From Saccharomycopsis phalli (taxonomy: Eukaryota > Ascomycota > Saccharomycetes > Ascoideales > Saccharomycopsidaceae), in the NCBI GenBank assembly GCA_020342235.1, contig CP073218.1, forward strand, positions 868,001 to 932,000: a DNA stretch of 64,000 nt, written 5' to 3'. This document shows positions 53,057 to 62,804 of the stretch, one piece after another (position 1 is the first letter of the stretch; each line of letters opens with the position of its first letter). Position numbers and translations under genes: made by a program. The notes under the pieces are model-generated. The model was not told the DNA's origin. It did no database searches and saw only the letters and a program-made list of their open reading frames with translations.

Positions 53057-54895
53057 AGTGCCCACACCCCCCAACTCCTCCAACCGGTCTTCGGAGATGC
53101 GCACCTGTTCTCTTCGCTCCCACCATCTGTCCTCACACAAATCAAATGCCTGCTTCTTCAAGTGCTTGAACCGGCTGTCTGTGTTGTTTGAGATCGACCA
53201 CTCCAAGAACTGTGCTCCAGTACGCAAGTAGAAGTTCCGGAGCGTCTCAAACGGCTTAGGATGTGGCAACCACGGACGTTCGTCGGGAACTTCCATTTCC
53301 TCAGCTTCAACCTCTTCTTCTTCTTCCTCCTCTTCTGCCACCAACACTTGGTCCTCTTCCTCTTCATCATCATCGTCTTCATCATCATCATCATCTTCAT
53401 CATCGTCTTCCTCCTCCTCCTTCATGGCAGCATCTACTTCGCTCAAATCCTCCCACAAGACCTTCACGCCGTCCAATTTGCCCAAGTCAATCGAGTAGAA
53501 ACTGTCAATGTTAATCTCCTTTTCACCATGCTCCCAGACACCCCCAAAGATAAAGAACGTGTCGTCGACAATACACGTGGTACTGTTGAACCGTACGTGT
53601 GGAAGCTGGTACGTCACAGGGTATTCGTGAGTGGCGACGTCTTCCAACTCAAGCTTGCTCAACTGCTGTTTCAACTGCTCATCGTCGTCATTATCGTTGG
53701 AAATTTGGTTCTTTTCCAAAATCAGGTTCAAGAAACTCTCCAACTCCGCCTCACGCGTGTCTCTGGTGCTCTCCTTTGTTTCCTTGACCTTCTTTTTCTG
53801 TGGCCGGATGCTCAAGTTGTACCACTTATTGTTCTCGCTCTGGTAGCAGAACAAGTTGTTGTAGAACACAGAGTCCAAGCTCTCCTCGGTTTCTTCGGTG
53901 TCATACACACCACCAAACAAGATGTTTCTTCCCTTTTGCCCATGGGCCACAAGACTACATCCTGCTCGAGGCGAAGGACTGAATCCCAGCTTCTTGCGGC
54001 GTTCCCAGCGAACCTGCTTGAGATCCGTCTTCATCTTGAGGATCCAGGTATCCGTCAAGTGCTTGCCCTTTTGCAATCCTTTGCCCGCCTTCACTTTGCA
54101 GTATCCACCCCACATCACAGCTCCGCTATCGGTTCCCGAACTATACGGCACAAACAGATGACCAGACCGTGCGTCTGGGATGGGATGATGCGGCGGGAAC
54201 TCGACCTGCAGCCATTTGTAGCTGGAAACGTCAAATACCCACAAGTCGTTGAGGTAAGTTGTGCTGGTGCCCAAGTCGCGGAAACCACCAAAGAGAAGAA
54301 TACAGCCCTTCCAAACACACACCCGCGCACCGGACCGTGGACTAGGACCCTTTTTGCTCTCGACCTTGGCCCATTTTTTCTCCTCGGCGTCCAAGATCCA
54401 GGTGTCACCATAGTGGTAGAACGTGTTCTGTTTTGGCGACGAGAACTCGCCTCCAAACACCAAAACTATGCCCGACGGGTGTGCGCACATGACATGCGAC
54501 GACCGCGGCAACGGGGAGTTCTGCGACACAATCTTCCGCCAGATATCGGCGTCGCTGTTGTAGGTGTACAAGTCGTTGAAAAACACCGTCAAGTCGTTGG
54601 AATTCACAGATTCGCCGCCAAACAAAAACAATTCCTTCAGACCGTGCATCGGGCTCGCCACCATCGTCGCATTGATCCGTTTCGACGGCCGCTTGCACTT
54701 GTCAATCGTCACTTCCTCAAATCGCTCTTGCTCCTGCTGGTACTGCTTCAAGATCTCGTCAATGTCCTGGTCTTCCTCATCTAGCCCCTGCTTCTTGGCC
54801 TTTTTCTTGGCCTTGGTTTCCGACTTGGCTTGTGCCTTGGAATTTTTTTCCGCAATCCTCGCTCTTCGAGCACTCTTGTCTTTCTTTTTGGCCAT
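53021..54895 (-). CDS. KEL3: Kelch-repeat protein Kel3 (KLHDC4 family)
   Basis: This 624-aa cytoplasmic protein belongs to the Kel3/KLHDC4 family, a six-bladed Kelch propeller of unknown biochemical role. The N-terminus is basic and coiled (MAKKKDKSARRARIAEK). Kelch motifs are seen as LFLFGGES, VLVFGGEF, ILLFGGFRD, VMWGGYCK, ILFGGVYD and FFIFGGVWE, spaced by about 50-60 residues. A very acidic Glu/Asp block (about 510-560) precedes a conserved C-terminal domain (ERPWLPHPKPFETLRNFYLR...LCEDRWWERREQVRISEDRL). The frame extends upstream only to a TTG; start is the ATG at 54895. A LINE copy begins about 100 bp upstream, next to a GTTACCCGG promoter site (54932-54940). Confidence 0.95.
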   Translation of the reverse strand: MAKKKDKSARRARIAEKNSKAQAKSETKAKKKAKKQGLDEEDQDIDEILKQYQQEQERFEEVTIDKCKRPSKRINATMVASPMHGLKELFLFGGESVNSNDLTVFFNDLYTYNSDADIWRKIVSQNSPLPRSSHVMCAHPSGIVLVFGGEFSSPKQNTFYHYGDTWILDAEEKKWAKVESKKGPSPRSGARVCVWKGCILLFGGFRDLGTSTTYLNDLWVFDVSSYKWLQVEFPPHHPIPDARSGHLFVPYSSGTDSGAVMWGGYCKVKAGKGLQKGKHLTDTWILKMKTDLKQVRWERRKKLGFSPSPRAGCSLVAHGQKGRNILFGGVYDTEETEESLDSVFYNNLFCYQSENNKWYNLSIRPQKKKVKETKESTRDTREAELESFLNLILEKNQISNDNDDDEQLKQQLSKLELEDVATHEYPVTYQLPHVRFNSTTCIVDDTFFIFGGVWEHGEKEINIDSFYSIDLGKLDGVKVLWEDLSEVDAAMKEEEEDDDEDDDDDEDDDDEEEEDQVLVAEEEEEEEEVEAEEMEVPDERPWLPHPKPFETLRNFYLRTGAQFLEWSISNNTDSRFKHLKKQAFDLCEDRWWERREQVRISEDRLEELGGVGTVIENKEKTKRR

Positions 54896-54990
54896 TGGTA
54901 CGTAGCTGTGGATTTTTTCATATATATACGTGTTACCCGGTGCGATACCGCATGGCAATGTATAATATTATCGAACTGTAGCTTTCCAGA

Positions 54991-54992
<2 letters not shown>

Positions 54993-55024
<32 letters not shown>

Positions 55025-55760
55025 TTTATTTAAGGCTATAGCTATACTAGGCTCCCAGGGGAGATTTATACTTCGCCGTCTATGACTAAGGACGGTGCTG
55101 CTATATAGTCGTCTAAAGAAAACTCTGCAACAGAGATAAAAAACTTTCGACCAGAGCTTGTAAATATGTAAGGTAATGAGCATTGAAGGGGCAATGAGTT
55201 TTTCGCCTGGATCTTTGGAGGTAACGTTAGCCACCCCCTCCCCAAGGCACTAACTCGGTAGCCCTCCTAACGTGCTGTAACAAAAAAAAGGGAAAACTAC
55301 CGGTCCAGCACCGACGAGTAGAATCCTATAAGATTTTTAAGCCTCGCCTTATCTGAGAAGAGGACGCGAGCTTGAGTAGCGTTGGTAATTCCTTCAGGAA
55401 TCTGTGCTTGGGCTCGAGAGTCCAATAGTATCGGGCATGTGAAGTCGTGAAAACTAGATAGTGTAGCATTTTCACATCGGCTGCATGATGGACTCGCTTC
55501 GGCATTGAATAAAGTCTTAGTTTTATGTGAGACTAGGCTTTGGCCGCTAAGGAGTTGACTGATTTTGCTTAGTGCTCGTTTGGGCCCAACTAGTGCTTCT
55601 GAAAGTAGTAATGTTGACTTTTCAGTGGTAACTTGAATTGGACCTCGGCGTAGCGTCATGTAATGAGTCGGTAGTCGGATTTCATTGGAGTCAATGAGTT
55701 CTTGCCATTCCTTGGTGACCTTTTTCCTTGTTAGGTGACCTTTTTCCTTGTTTTCCAGAA
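54993..55760 (-). mobile_element. 5'-truncated LINE (non-LTR retrotransposon)
   Basis: The longest LINE copy, 768 bp. On the minus strand a 121-codon frame (55297-55659) keeps an ORF2 C-terminus with a Cys/His motif, CSRCENATLSSFHDFTC (C-x2-C-x8-H-x3-C), followed by ITNATQARVLFSDKARLKNLI. Similar Cys/His motifs end many fungal LINE ORF2 proteins. A non-coding tail of about 300 nt follows and ends in (ATT)n at 54993-55023. It is flanked by an imperfect duplication of 32-35 bp (54958-54992 and 55761-55792), probably the target site. Clade (L1/Ylli/Zorro-like or Tad-like) cannot be fixed from this fragment. It lies in the promoter side of KEL3. Confidence 0.8.
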
Positions 55761-55792
55761 ATGTATATTATCGAGTTGTAGCTGTCCAGAAA

Positions 55793-56083
55793 TGTATACT
55801 TACCATCTCCGTCTTGGGACGCTATCGTTATATTTTTGCTAGAGAAAACCCTTTGCCAACCTTAATCGGCAGAGACCTTGGAGTCGCAAGTAGGATTGAA
55901 TTGTGCCCTGAGGTACTTGTTGCTAAGCTCTTAGCACCAAGCAGTTACTAGGCTTGTAATTATTTGACCAACTAAATCTTCAGTGAGTAACTTATCTTTG
56001 ACAATAACCTGTGGTGAATCAGTTTTGCACATGGTCCTATAGTGTAAGAATAGTCTCTTTGGTTACCACTAATCTCCATCATT
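55793..56083. other. Spacer between LINE and SINE
   Basis: About 290 bp. The stretch CGCTATCGTTATATTTTTGCTAGAGAAAACCCTTTGCC (about 55820-55860, quoted in part as AGAGAAAACCCTT) resembles the tail of the next element and may be a further small fragment. Nothing else is recognised. Confidence 0.35.
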
Positions 56084-56098
56084 CCTCAGTTTCTATTT

Positions 56099-56427
56099 AT
56101 AATAATAATAATGTTTATTTACTTCTATAGCTATACTAGGCTCCCCAGAAGGGTGAGATTGATATTTCACCGTCTACAAAACTAAGGACGGCGCCGCTAT
56201 GTTGAGTGTTGAGAGAAAACCCTTCAAATGGGTAGAAGGACTTTCAACGAGGTCTTAAGTGTGGTCTTTCATGGTTTTGACTCTGGTCGCCTATGGGGTC
56301 TCCCTCCATTACAGAAGTACCTGCCCGGCTGGCTAACCAAAGGGGGGCAGCAGAGGGAGTCGAACTTCGGACATTCCCCGTTTCAGTCGTGGATGGAACG
56401 TGCTCCAATTCGGCCATCCTCCAGCCC
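56099..56427 (-). mobile_element. tRNA-derived SINE sharing its tail with the LINE (family B)
   Basis: This 329-bp element reads on the minus strand. The head is tRNA-like: A box TGGCCGAATTGG (56405-56416) and B box AAGTTCGACTCC (56356-56367). The last 120 bp match the LINE 3' tail: GGGTTTTCTCT, CGCCGTCCTTAG, TAGACGGTGAA, GGGAGCCTAGTATAGCTATAG, TAAATAAACATTATTATT. The element is bracketed by an exact 15-bp direct repeat, CCTCAGTTTCTATTT (56084-56098 and 56428-56442), taken as the target-site duplication. A tRNA head with a LINE-related tail is the classic SINE arrangement. Confidence 0.8.
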
Positions 56428-56442
56428 CCTCAGTTTCTATTT

Positions 56443-56937
56443 GGTCTTGCGGATCCATATTTTGCATCCAGCAAACCAGATTACGGTGCAAATGGTTTCA
56501 ATTTGTAGATGGCACCTCGTGGCTATTATTATAAGGTATTGTATTGTGGTTACTGAAATGTAGGGTTGTTTGGCAAATTTATTGACAGGTAGTTCAATGG
56601 TAGCAATTGTCATTATAAAGGTTGCTAGATGGAATAGTGACTGGGTAAATTTACACTGTAGAGATTATATCATACCACCATTCAACCAGTGGACATCAAA
56701 CCACTCAACTAGTAAAAATCCAATTAAGCTACTCAATCATGGAAACCCAGTTTAGGAATATCAGGTCACAAACGAAAAGTCCAATTATTACTATAACGTC
56801 ATTTAATACCTACAATGCAAACACATTTGAATAATTATAGAAATACAAACACAAGCTGCCAGAAGCGCAATCCAGCTAGAACCACCATCATGTCATCAAT
56901 TTACACACTTCCATCTCCCAACTTCCATCTCCCAACT
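56443..56937. other. Intergenic region before CYP52 3' end
   Basis: About 495 bp, AT-rich. Nothing recognised. Confidence 0.4.
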
Positions 56938-58189
56938 TCACGTCATCGATACTAGAACCCCCTTGAAAAGCCGCATAGTCAACTGGCTCTCCTTCTTACA
57001 AGGATCCGGGGAATCGTCGCGAGATTCCAAGCTTGAAAACAACTGCGCCATTCTCACAATCGTATACCCTGCCTCAGTCAAGGCATACTGCTGCCCCAAA
57101 CAGATTCTTGGCCCACCATTAAAGGGCAAAAACTCCCACTGGGAACCCAACTTCGGATCCTCGGCCCACCGTTCAGGCCGGAACTCAAGTGCATCGTCAC
57201 TATAAAATCTCTTGAGACGGTGTGTCGCGTATACGTTGTATGCGACCTTGGTTCCCTTGGCGACAAACGTCTTTTTCTTGCCGTCAGGACCACCGCCAAA
57301 CGGAAGCGTGGTGTCGCGGTTTGCAACCCTGAAATTCATTGGCACCGCAGGATACAACCGTAGCACTTCGTTGAGCAAGTTTTGCAAGTACTTGCAGCGT
57401 TTCAAGGTTTCAAACGAGATTGTGTCGGTAGAGTCGCCGAAATGTTCGCGGACGACGGCCTTGAGCTTTTTCCAGACATCTGGCCGGCGGGCCAACTCGT
57501 AAAATGTAAAGGACATCAAGCCCGCAGTGGTGTCTCTTCCGGCTAGTAGCACGTTCAACAACTGGTCCTGGAGCACCTTTGGGTCTCTTGTTTCCTTGAT
57601 CAACTCGTGCAAAAACACATATTTCCCGCCCGACTGCTTTTCGATTTCGTCTGGCGACGCGGCGAGAGCCTTGTCGACATAATACCGCGGGAACTTCTGC
57701 ACCTGTTTGCACGACTCGTGGAACTCCTTGCCATTGACAAGGAAATCCAAGTTGTTGAGCCATGTCCGGGTGGAAACGTACGCCTGGGACACTTCAAAAG
57801 CCTTGGGGAACTCCTCACGGCCGTCGAAATTCAGGGTAGAATCTGTCCCCACTGAAGTATCCTGTAGCGACGCCACGCTCTCGCCAATCAAGAACTCGGT
57901 GGCTGTATCCACGGTCAACTTGAAGAAGAGCTCCTGGAGATCGATGGTGGCTCCCTTGGAGTTGCGCACGTGCTGCACAAGGAACTGCAAGTGGTGCTCC
58001 AAGCTCTGCAACTGGGAAACCTGCTGACGGGAGAACTGGGGACGCAACATTGCTCGAGAGTGTTTCCAGCCGTCGCCCTCCAAGGTGAAGATGCCGTCGC
58101 CTAGCAACGGCTCGAAATGCCGGTGCCGTGTTCCAAAGCCAAAGTCGTCAAACTGGGTCGCCAAAATCGCCTTGATGTTGGCCGGGTCT

Positions 58190-58202
58190 CTTGTCAAGTA
58201 CA
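58190..58202. repeat. 13-bp target-site duplication, left copy
   Basis: CTTGTCAAGTACA occurs here and again at 58677-58689, exactly flanking the SINE. Confidence 0.9.
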
Positions 58203-58676
58203 GGGGCAGGAGGTTTGGCCGAATGGAAAACACCTCATGCCTTATGGAGGGCGCATCATGAGGTAGTTACCGGGTTCGAGCCCCACCAAACCGCCCCAAT
58301 ACTCAAGAAAGTCTCCAGAAAGAGCACACTACGCCTCAGAAGGGCAATACAAGGAAGTCTCGCAAACGAGCAATGAACGACCCCGACGAGTCGTGCGCCC
58401 ATCGTCACGAGATTCAGCGGCCGGATAGCGCCGGCATTTAGCCGAAGGATGGCCAGGCTTCTCGCATAACCAATAGCCAGTCACGTTAAACCACTAACAA
58501 CACTGCTCCCATTGAAGTTTTTCAGCCCATATAACCGTTTAGGGTTATAAAGGGTTTTCTTCAATAGAATGCTGCCTCAGGATGTTCCTGAGTGAAAATA
58601 TATCTGTCGAATCACCGTGTTTCCGGAGACAATATATAGCTAAATACAGAACTAAATATACTTACTTACTTACTTA
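58203..58676 (+). mobile_element. tRNA-derived SINE (family A), young copy
   Basis: A 474-bp insertion within CYP52. The 5' end folds as a tRNA-like domain: GGTTTGG (58212-58218) pairs with CCAAACC (58286-58292), extended by GGGGC (58203-58207) with GCCCC (58293-58297). A box TGGCCGAATGG (58216-58226) and B box GGTTCGAGCCC (58273-58283) form a type 2 pol III promoter; the A box resembles that of tRNA-Ser/Leu. A body with GC-rich hairpins (for example GCCGGATAGCGCCGGC) follows, then an AT-rich 3' part. The tail is (ACTT)n at about 58660-58676. Exact 13-bp target duplications flank it. No open frame of note. The element is on the strand opposite the host gene. Confidence 0.85.
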
Positions 58677-58689
58677 CTTGTCAAGTACA
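58677..58689. repeat. 13-bp target-site duplication, right copy
   Basis: Second copy of CTTGTCAAGTACA, right side of the SINE in CYP52. Confidence 0.9.
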
Positions 58690-59201
58690 CTGGGGCTCCA
58701 AGAAGCAGAAACCAAAGGGTATCGCGGTCGTACTGCTCATACCGGGCCACGTTCCAGTCAATATGATCGCCGGTTTTCTTCAACTTGATGCCCTTGAAAG
58801 GCTCCGAAGAGGTGATCCACCAGCTTTGGTTGATGTTGGTGGGCATAGCGCAATGGTTGCGGTACATGAAAAGCTGCACCTGGATGTAGCGAGCAAGCTT
58901 ATAAATCACAGCTAGCACTAAAAACACAAGTGCCCAGCGCACGGTTTTGTCGGTATATTCCATGGTCGAGAATATTCAGGAGTCGGCGACGAGGGGAGTG
59001 TTTATAAGTCATTCCGGCTAGCTCATGCATGCAGTGGGGATATCTGCAAACACTCCGCCTGTGATCCTGGTACGGGAAATTTGGGTTTCCAAAGTATGGT
59101 GAGGTATGGCTAAGCATTGGCTGACAATTTTAAATCAGTACGCATGACGCTTGGAATATTTGAGCCGAGGAGGTTTAAAGCCAAGGGCAATGGAAGGGTG
59201 C

Positions 59202-59286
59202 TAATATTAAATGGATATTGATATTAAATGGATATTGATATTAAATGGATATTGATATTAAATGAATATTGATATTAAATGAATAT
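59202..59286. repeat. 17-bp tandem repeat
   Basis: About five copies of ATATTAAATGGATATTG, the last two with A in place of G at one position. Confidence 0.9.
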
Positions 59287-59329
59287 AACATTGATTTTAT
59301 TATCAACCTCAACCAATACCCAACTGGGA

Positions 59330-59695
59330 ACTCAAATTCCATCGTGCATTATCAAACACTAGACCCCACCGCAATACGCAACAAGTTGAAAAGTGTTTGC
59401 CAACCACAAATCAGACCACACTTGTAGAGTTTGCCAAAACGTCTTGACACATGATGAGATTCAGCAACCAAACGTGACAACCTCGGCAACCAGGCTCATA
59501 CACAACAAACACTACGTATCAACAATACAACTGCTCAAATGAAAGCCTAATCCTGGACAGCTACTTGAGAGCCAAAGGGTCTTGTTCAACAATGGTGCCT
59601 CGGGATGTTCCTGTGTGAATTATCTTTGCCAAATAACCGTGATTCCAGAGATGTTATATAACTACATACAAAAATATTATTATTATTAATATTAT
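59330..59695 (+). mobile_element. Diverged SINE-like copy (family A)
   Basis: Shares with the young SINE the GATGTTCCTG...GTGATTCCAGAGA...ATATA-CTA-ATAC 3' part and a GAGATTCAGC motif in the body. It shares longer stretches with the copy at 45340-45765. It ends in an (ATT)n-like tail at about 59670-59695 rather than (ACTT)n. The tRNA head is lost or unrecognisable. Confidence 0.5.
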
Positions 59696-60395
59696 TAATA
59701 TCCAAACTATAATACTCCAGCTAATACTCACAGCGAATACCTTGCCTCGCAACGGACAATGAATGGTATTATTTACAAGCATTAGCAGAGCCAGATTATC
59801 ATCGACAATACAATAGGCCAATGTACTACCCAAAGAACAATGGGCATGTCCAAAAACACCAAGCAGATCTAGAACTGAAACAATCTACGCATTCCAAAGC
59901 TTAAATGGGTACCTGGTTTCATCTGCCATGTTGCCTGTAACTTTGGGATGAAGCGGTGCACCATGACGTGTGGGTTTAGACGTTGGATTCATGATACAAT
60001 GAGGTGTATGAGAGGGTAGGATGTATAGGAGAGGTGTATGAGAGGGTAGGATGTGTAGGATGTATAGGAGAGGTGTATGATATATAGGAGGCGTAGGATA
60101 TATAGGAGGTGTAGGATATATAGGAGAGGTGTATGAGAGGTATATGAGAGGTGTAGTATGTGTAGAAGGTATAGAAGGTATGGCATACATTGAGTAATAT
60201 TGGCACAGGCTAATTGGCAACATTGCATTGCTTGAAACAGACATTCATAAAGGTATATATTTGATATTAGTAGATGGATCAATGGGATTATGGACAGTAT
60301 ATATTAATAAACAAGTAAACCAGAACCAGCAACCAGAACCAGAAGCCAGCCCAACCCAACCCAACAAAACCAATCAAACCAACTCATACAACACC

Positions 60396-62010
60396 TCAAC
60401 AAGTCTCCAGCACAACACGACTCTCCATCTTACCGGTCTTGACATTATAAGTGTGAATCACCTGTTCAGGCAACGGATTCTCCTTATACTCACTGTCATC
60501 ACCATCACTCTCAAGCACATAGACGTTCAACGCAGTGGTTTGACTGGTGAATATCTGCGACTGCAAACTGTCGGAACCCAAATAAACCTCTCCCTCATGG
60601 CTCTGGTCAATGCTGATCATCGGAACAAACCCCAAGGTCTGGAGCTGGAACTTGGTCGTCTTGATGATATCGACCCCGGAAATAAGCGAATCAAGCACAA
60701 GCCCCACGTTACTGCACTCGGACACCGTCACTGCGTTCACTTTGCCATTGATCTTCACGGTCGAGTTCAGGCACTTGCCAATAAACACAGAATGGCCCAT
60801 CTCGCCATCAATGACAATCTCGTGGTTGTCCTCAAAATTCGACACAGTCCACTTCGAGTCGTTCAACTCCTTCTTTGGCGGCAATCGCTTCACCTTGGAA
60901 AGCGCAGTAGGCTTCTTCCGCGGCTTTGGAACTGGTTTCTTGTCCGACGCCCTCAACTCGGGATTCTTGTGGGTCTGTTGCGACCGATCGACCTTCCGCA
61001 ACCCCTTGGTGATATCTGTGCCCTTGTTAATCTCAGAAAACACCGCAGTGAACCCCCCAGCTTCTTCCTTTGGCTCGTCATACAAGTCGGCCGGTGGCGG
61101 TGGTGGCGGTGGTGGTGGCGCCGCCCCGGCCAGTGTGGCTGGTGCGGGTGGAGCCGATGGGGCTGGTGCCAGTGTGGCTGGTGCAGATTTGGCAGCCTCG
61201 GCGATGGGTAACCCGTCCTTGGCCCATGCTAGACCAGCCGGGTGGTACTCATCAAGGTACTCTGACAAACCCACGACAATGCTCTTCAACAGATTCACCC
61301 ACTCAATTTGTTTTGCGTCCTTCTCCTTGGCGATCCGGTCGGACCAGTAGCGTGACGAGTCGCTGAACGTGTTGAGATGCTCCTTGATTGGCCGGTTATT
61401 TCCTCCTCCACATTCTACCACTACCCAGCCCAAAATTGGCACAAGCTCGTTGATACTCTTGACGTGGTTGGGGAATTTCCCACGGTACTGGTCCGCGGCC
61501 TCGACGACCCGGCCAATCAGCTCCTGGATCGGTTTGAGAAACGGGACAATTTCTTCCTGCGAGGCACGTTTCGACGCCGCAACTAACCCAAGGAACTCCT
61601 GTTCCGATTGGAACCCCTTGGAAAGATGCGCCGCCAATTTGCCAACGTCCTCGTCGACGGACTTGCTCAATTTCTCAAACGGTGCCACATAGCTCTTGAT
61701 AAACGTCTCAAACCCAGTGACCAATGGCGCTGGTCCCAGAGGCAATACGGGTTCCGGCTTGTCGGAAACCCGCTCATGGACCGCTTCAGAGGCGGTTGGG
61801 CCTTTTTGTGGCTCGACCACGTCTCTAGAGGAGCCTCTGGAGCTGTTTTCTTGGAAAACAGTAACGTCCTCGAGTCTCGAGGTGGCAGCCTCCAAACTTT
61901 GGTTAGAACAAACTAAAACGGGGCTGAGTAGTGAGTGGGATTACTTACCGTTTTAAAAGTGTTACAAAATTGTATCCCTGGATACTATAACTCGATGATT
62001 TCTCGGTCAT
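60396..62010 (-). CDS. SRV2: Adenylyl cyclase-associated protein Srv2/CAP (two exons)
   Basis: CAP recycles cofilin-bound ADP-actin and, in yeast, links adenylyl cyclase to Ras. The gene has exons 61949-62010 and 60396-61896 with a 52-nt intron (GTAAGT ... TCTAACCAAAG), giving 520 aa. Exon 1 encodes MTEKSSSYSIQGYNFVTLLK. The junction forms the cyclase-binding RLEAATSRLEDVTVFQ heptad region. The helical folded domain (about 70-240), a poly-Pro segment (PPPPPPPPP), the WH2-like part with INKGTDITKGLRKVDRSQQTHKNPELR, a second Pro/Lys region and the beta-helix CARP domain follow in normal order. A TCACGTGA site lies at 62074-62081. Confidence 0.97.
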
Positions 62011-62144
62011 GATTGTTGCAAGTACCAAATAGGAGTTGACAAATATCCGCAGCGTGCGCATAGGGGTGCCCTGTCACGTGACACATCACATGGTCAGCCA
62101 ATGGACGGCAACCAATGGACAACCAATGGATAACCAATGGACAT

Positions 62145-62320
62145 GGTCATAATAATAATATTTACATAAGGCTATAGATATAGTAGGTTCATAGAAGAGA
62201 TTTATACTTTGCCGTCTAACCAAGGACGGTGCTGTTATGTAGTTGTCGAAAGAAACTCTGCGACAGATTACTTTGACGATGCTTATGAATAGGTTAATGG
62301 GCATTGGAGGGCAATTATTG
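62145..62320 (-). mobile_element. Short LINE tail fragment
   Basis: Only the last 175 bp of the LINE: CCAATGCCCATTAACC, CTCTGTCGCAGAGTTTC on the minus strand, AACTACATAACAGCACCGTCC, TATAGCCTTATGTAAATATTATTATT. It ends in the short ATT tail at 62145. The 5' truncation is severe. Confidence 0.6.
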
Positions 62321-62539
62321 TAGAGTTGATGATCAACTGATATAATGTTGTGTAGAAATAGTCAACTGACATGACGTTGTATAGAAATGGTCAAGATGGT
62401 CAACTGACATAATGTTTATAGAAATGGTCAAGATAGGATGCCATATAACGTTATATAGTTATATGGCCAACTCACATGTTATACAGAAATGATCCCCTTA
62501 AACATTATTTACCATTTGTTTAGTTTTTAGAAAATAAAA

Positions 62540-62708
62540 AGGAGATGAAATAACCTTTCGTCAAAGAACTAATCCCAAAAGAATAAGCGACGTGCCAAGT
62601 TTAGCATAATCGTCTGAAAGAGTGCAATGGGTGCGTTTGTCAAGGGAATTATGTCGTCATAACTCGGTTTAGTGTAGCCTTAAAAAATAAGAACCCCTCT
62701 TTTATTGC
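62540..62708 (+). repeat. Partial copy of the dispersed repeat
   Basis: Carries AACCTTTCGTCAAAGAACTAAT, then TTTAGCATAATCGTCTGAAAG, GGGTGCGT and a final CTTTTATTGCAC, in the same order as 52360-52620 but with the middle missing. Confidence 0.4.
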
Positions 62709-62804
62709 ACATGTTATATAGAATAATCAATATAGACTTGCCATATAGCTATATGGTCAACTGGATGGGGTGGCACGTGACTACAACTTGATATATACAT
62801 GATA

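Larger units (their letters stand above)
56938..58963 (-). pseudogene. CYP52 alkane/fatty-acid hydroxylase interrupted by a SINE
   Basis: A CYP52-family cytochrome P450, an ER enzyme that hydroxylates the terminal carbon of alkanes and fatty acids. The ATG is at 58963. The N-terminal part (58677-58963) has the membrane anchor VRWALVFLVLAVIYKLARYI and runs to GAPVYLT, where the SINE at 58203-58676 brings a stop after 97 codons. The rest resumes at YLTRDPANI (58202 down to 56938). It is open to the end, with the I-helix AGRDTTAG, EVLRLYPAVP (ExxR) and heme loop FNGGPRICLGQQYALTE. The two parts together would be about 510 aa, normal for CYP52. No other lesion is visible, so the insertion is young. 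Splicing out of the SINE is not suggested by clear sites. Confidence 0.88.
58964..60395. other. Intergenic region with SINE relative and repeats
   Basis: About 1.4 kb. It holds a 17-bp tandem repeat (59202-59286), an old SINE-like copy (59330-59695) and a GAGGTGTATGAGAGGGTAGG-type degenerate repeat (about 59998-60180). No gene is supported; open frames over the last repeat encode only repeat products. Confidence 0.45.
62011..62804. other. SRV2-NAM9 intergenic region with repeats
   Basis: About 790 bp. It contains a short CCAATGGAC/AACCAATGG repeat (62097-62140), a LINE tail (62145-62320), ATAATGTTGTATAGAAATGGTCAA repeats (62335-62480), part of the dispersed repeat (62540-62708) and a CACGTG at 62774-62779. 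Confidence 0.45.

Noticed and set aside
53261-54784. 507-codon open frame opposite KEL3
   Set aside because: Fully inside KEL3 in antisense, rich in poly-Leu/Phe/Ile from the acidic repeat; no recognisable domain.
56344-56427. Functional tRNA gene on the minus strand
   Set aside because: A and B boxes are present but a full cloverleaf is not; it is the head of the family-B SINE.
58212-58292. Functional tRNA gene
   Set aside because: The acceptor pairs well and both boxes are present, but the anticodon arm is irregular and the sequence is the head of a SINE with a 3' body and target duplications.
59885-60244. Minus-strand frame with PPIYPTP repeats
   Set aside because: Wholly made by the degenerate GGTGTATGAGAGG repeat.
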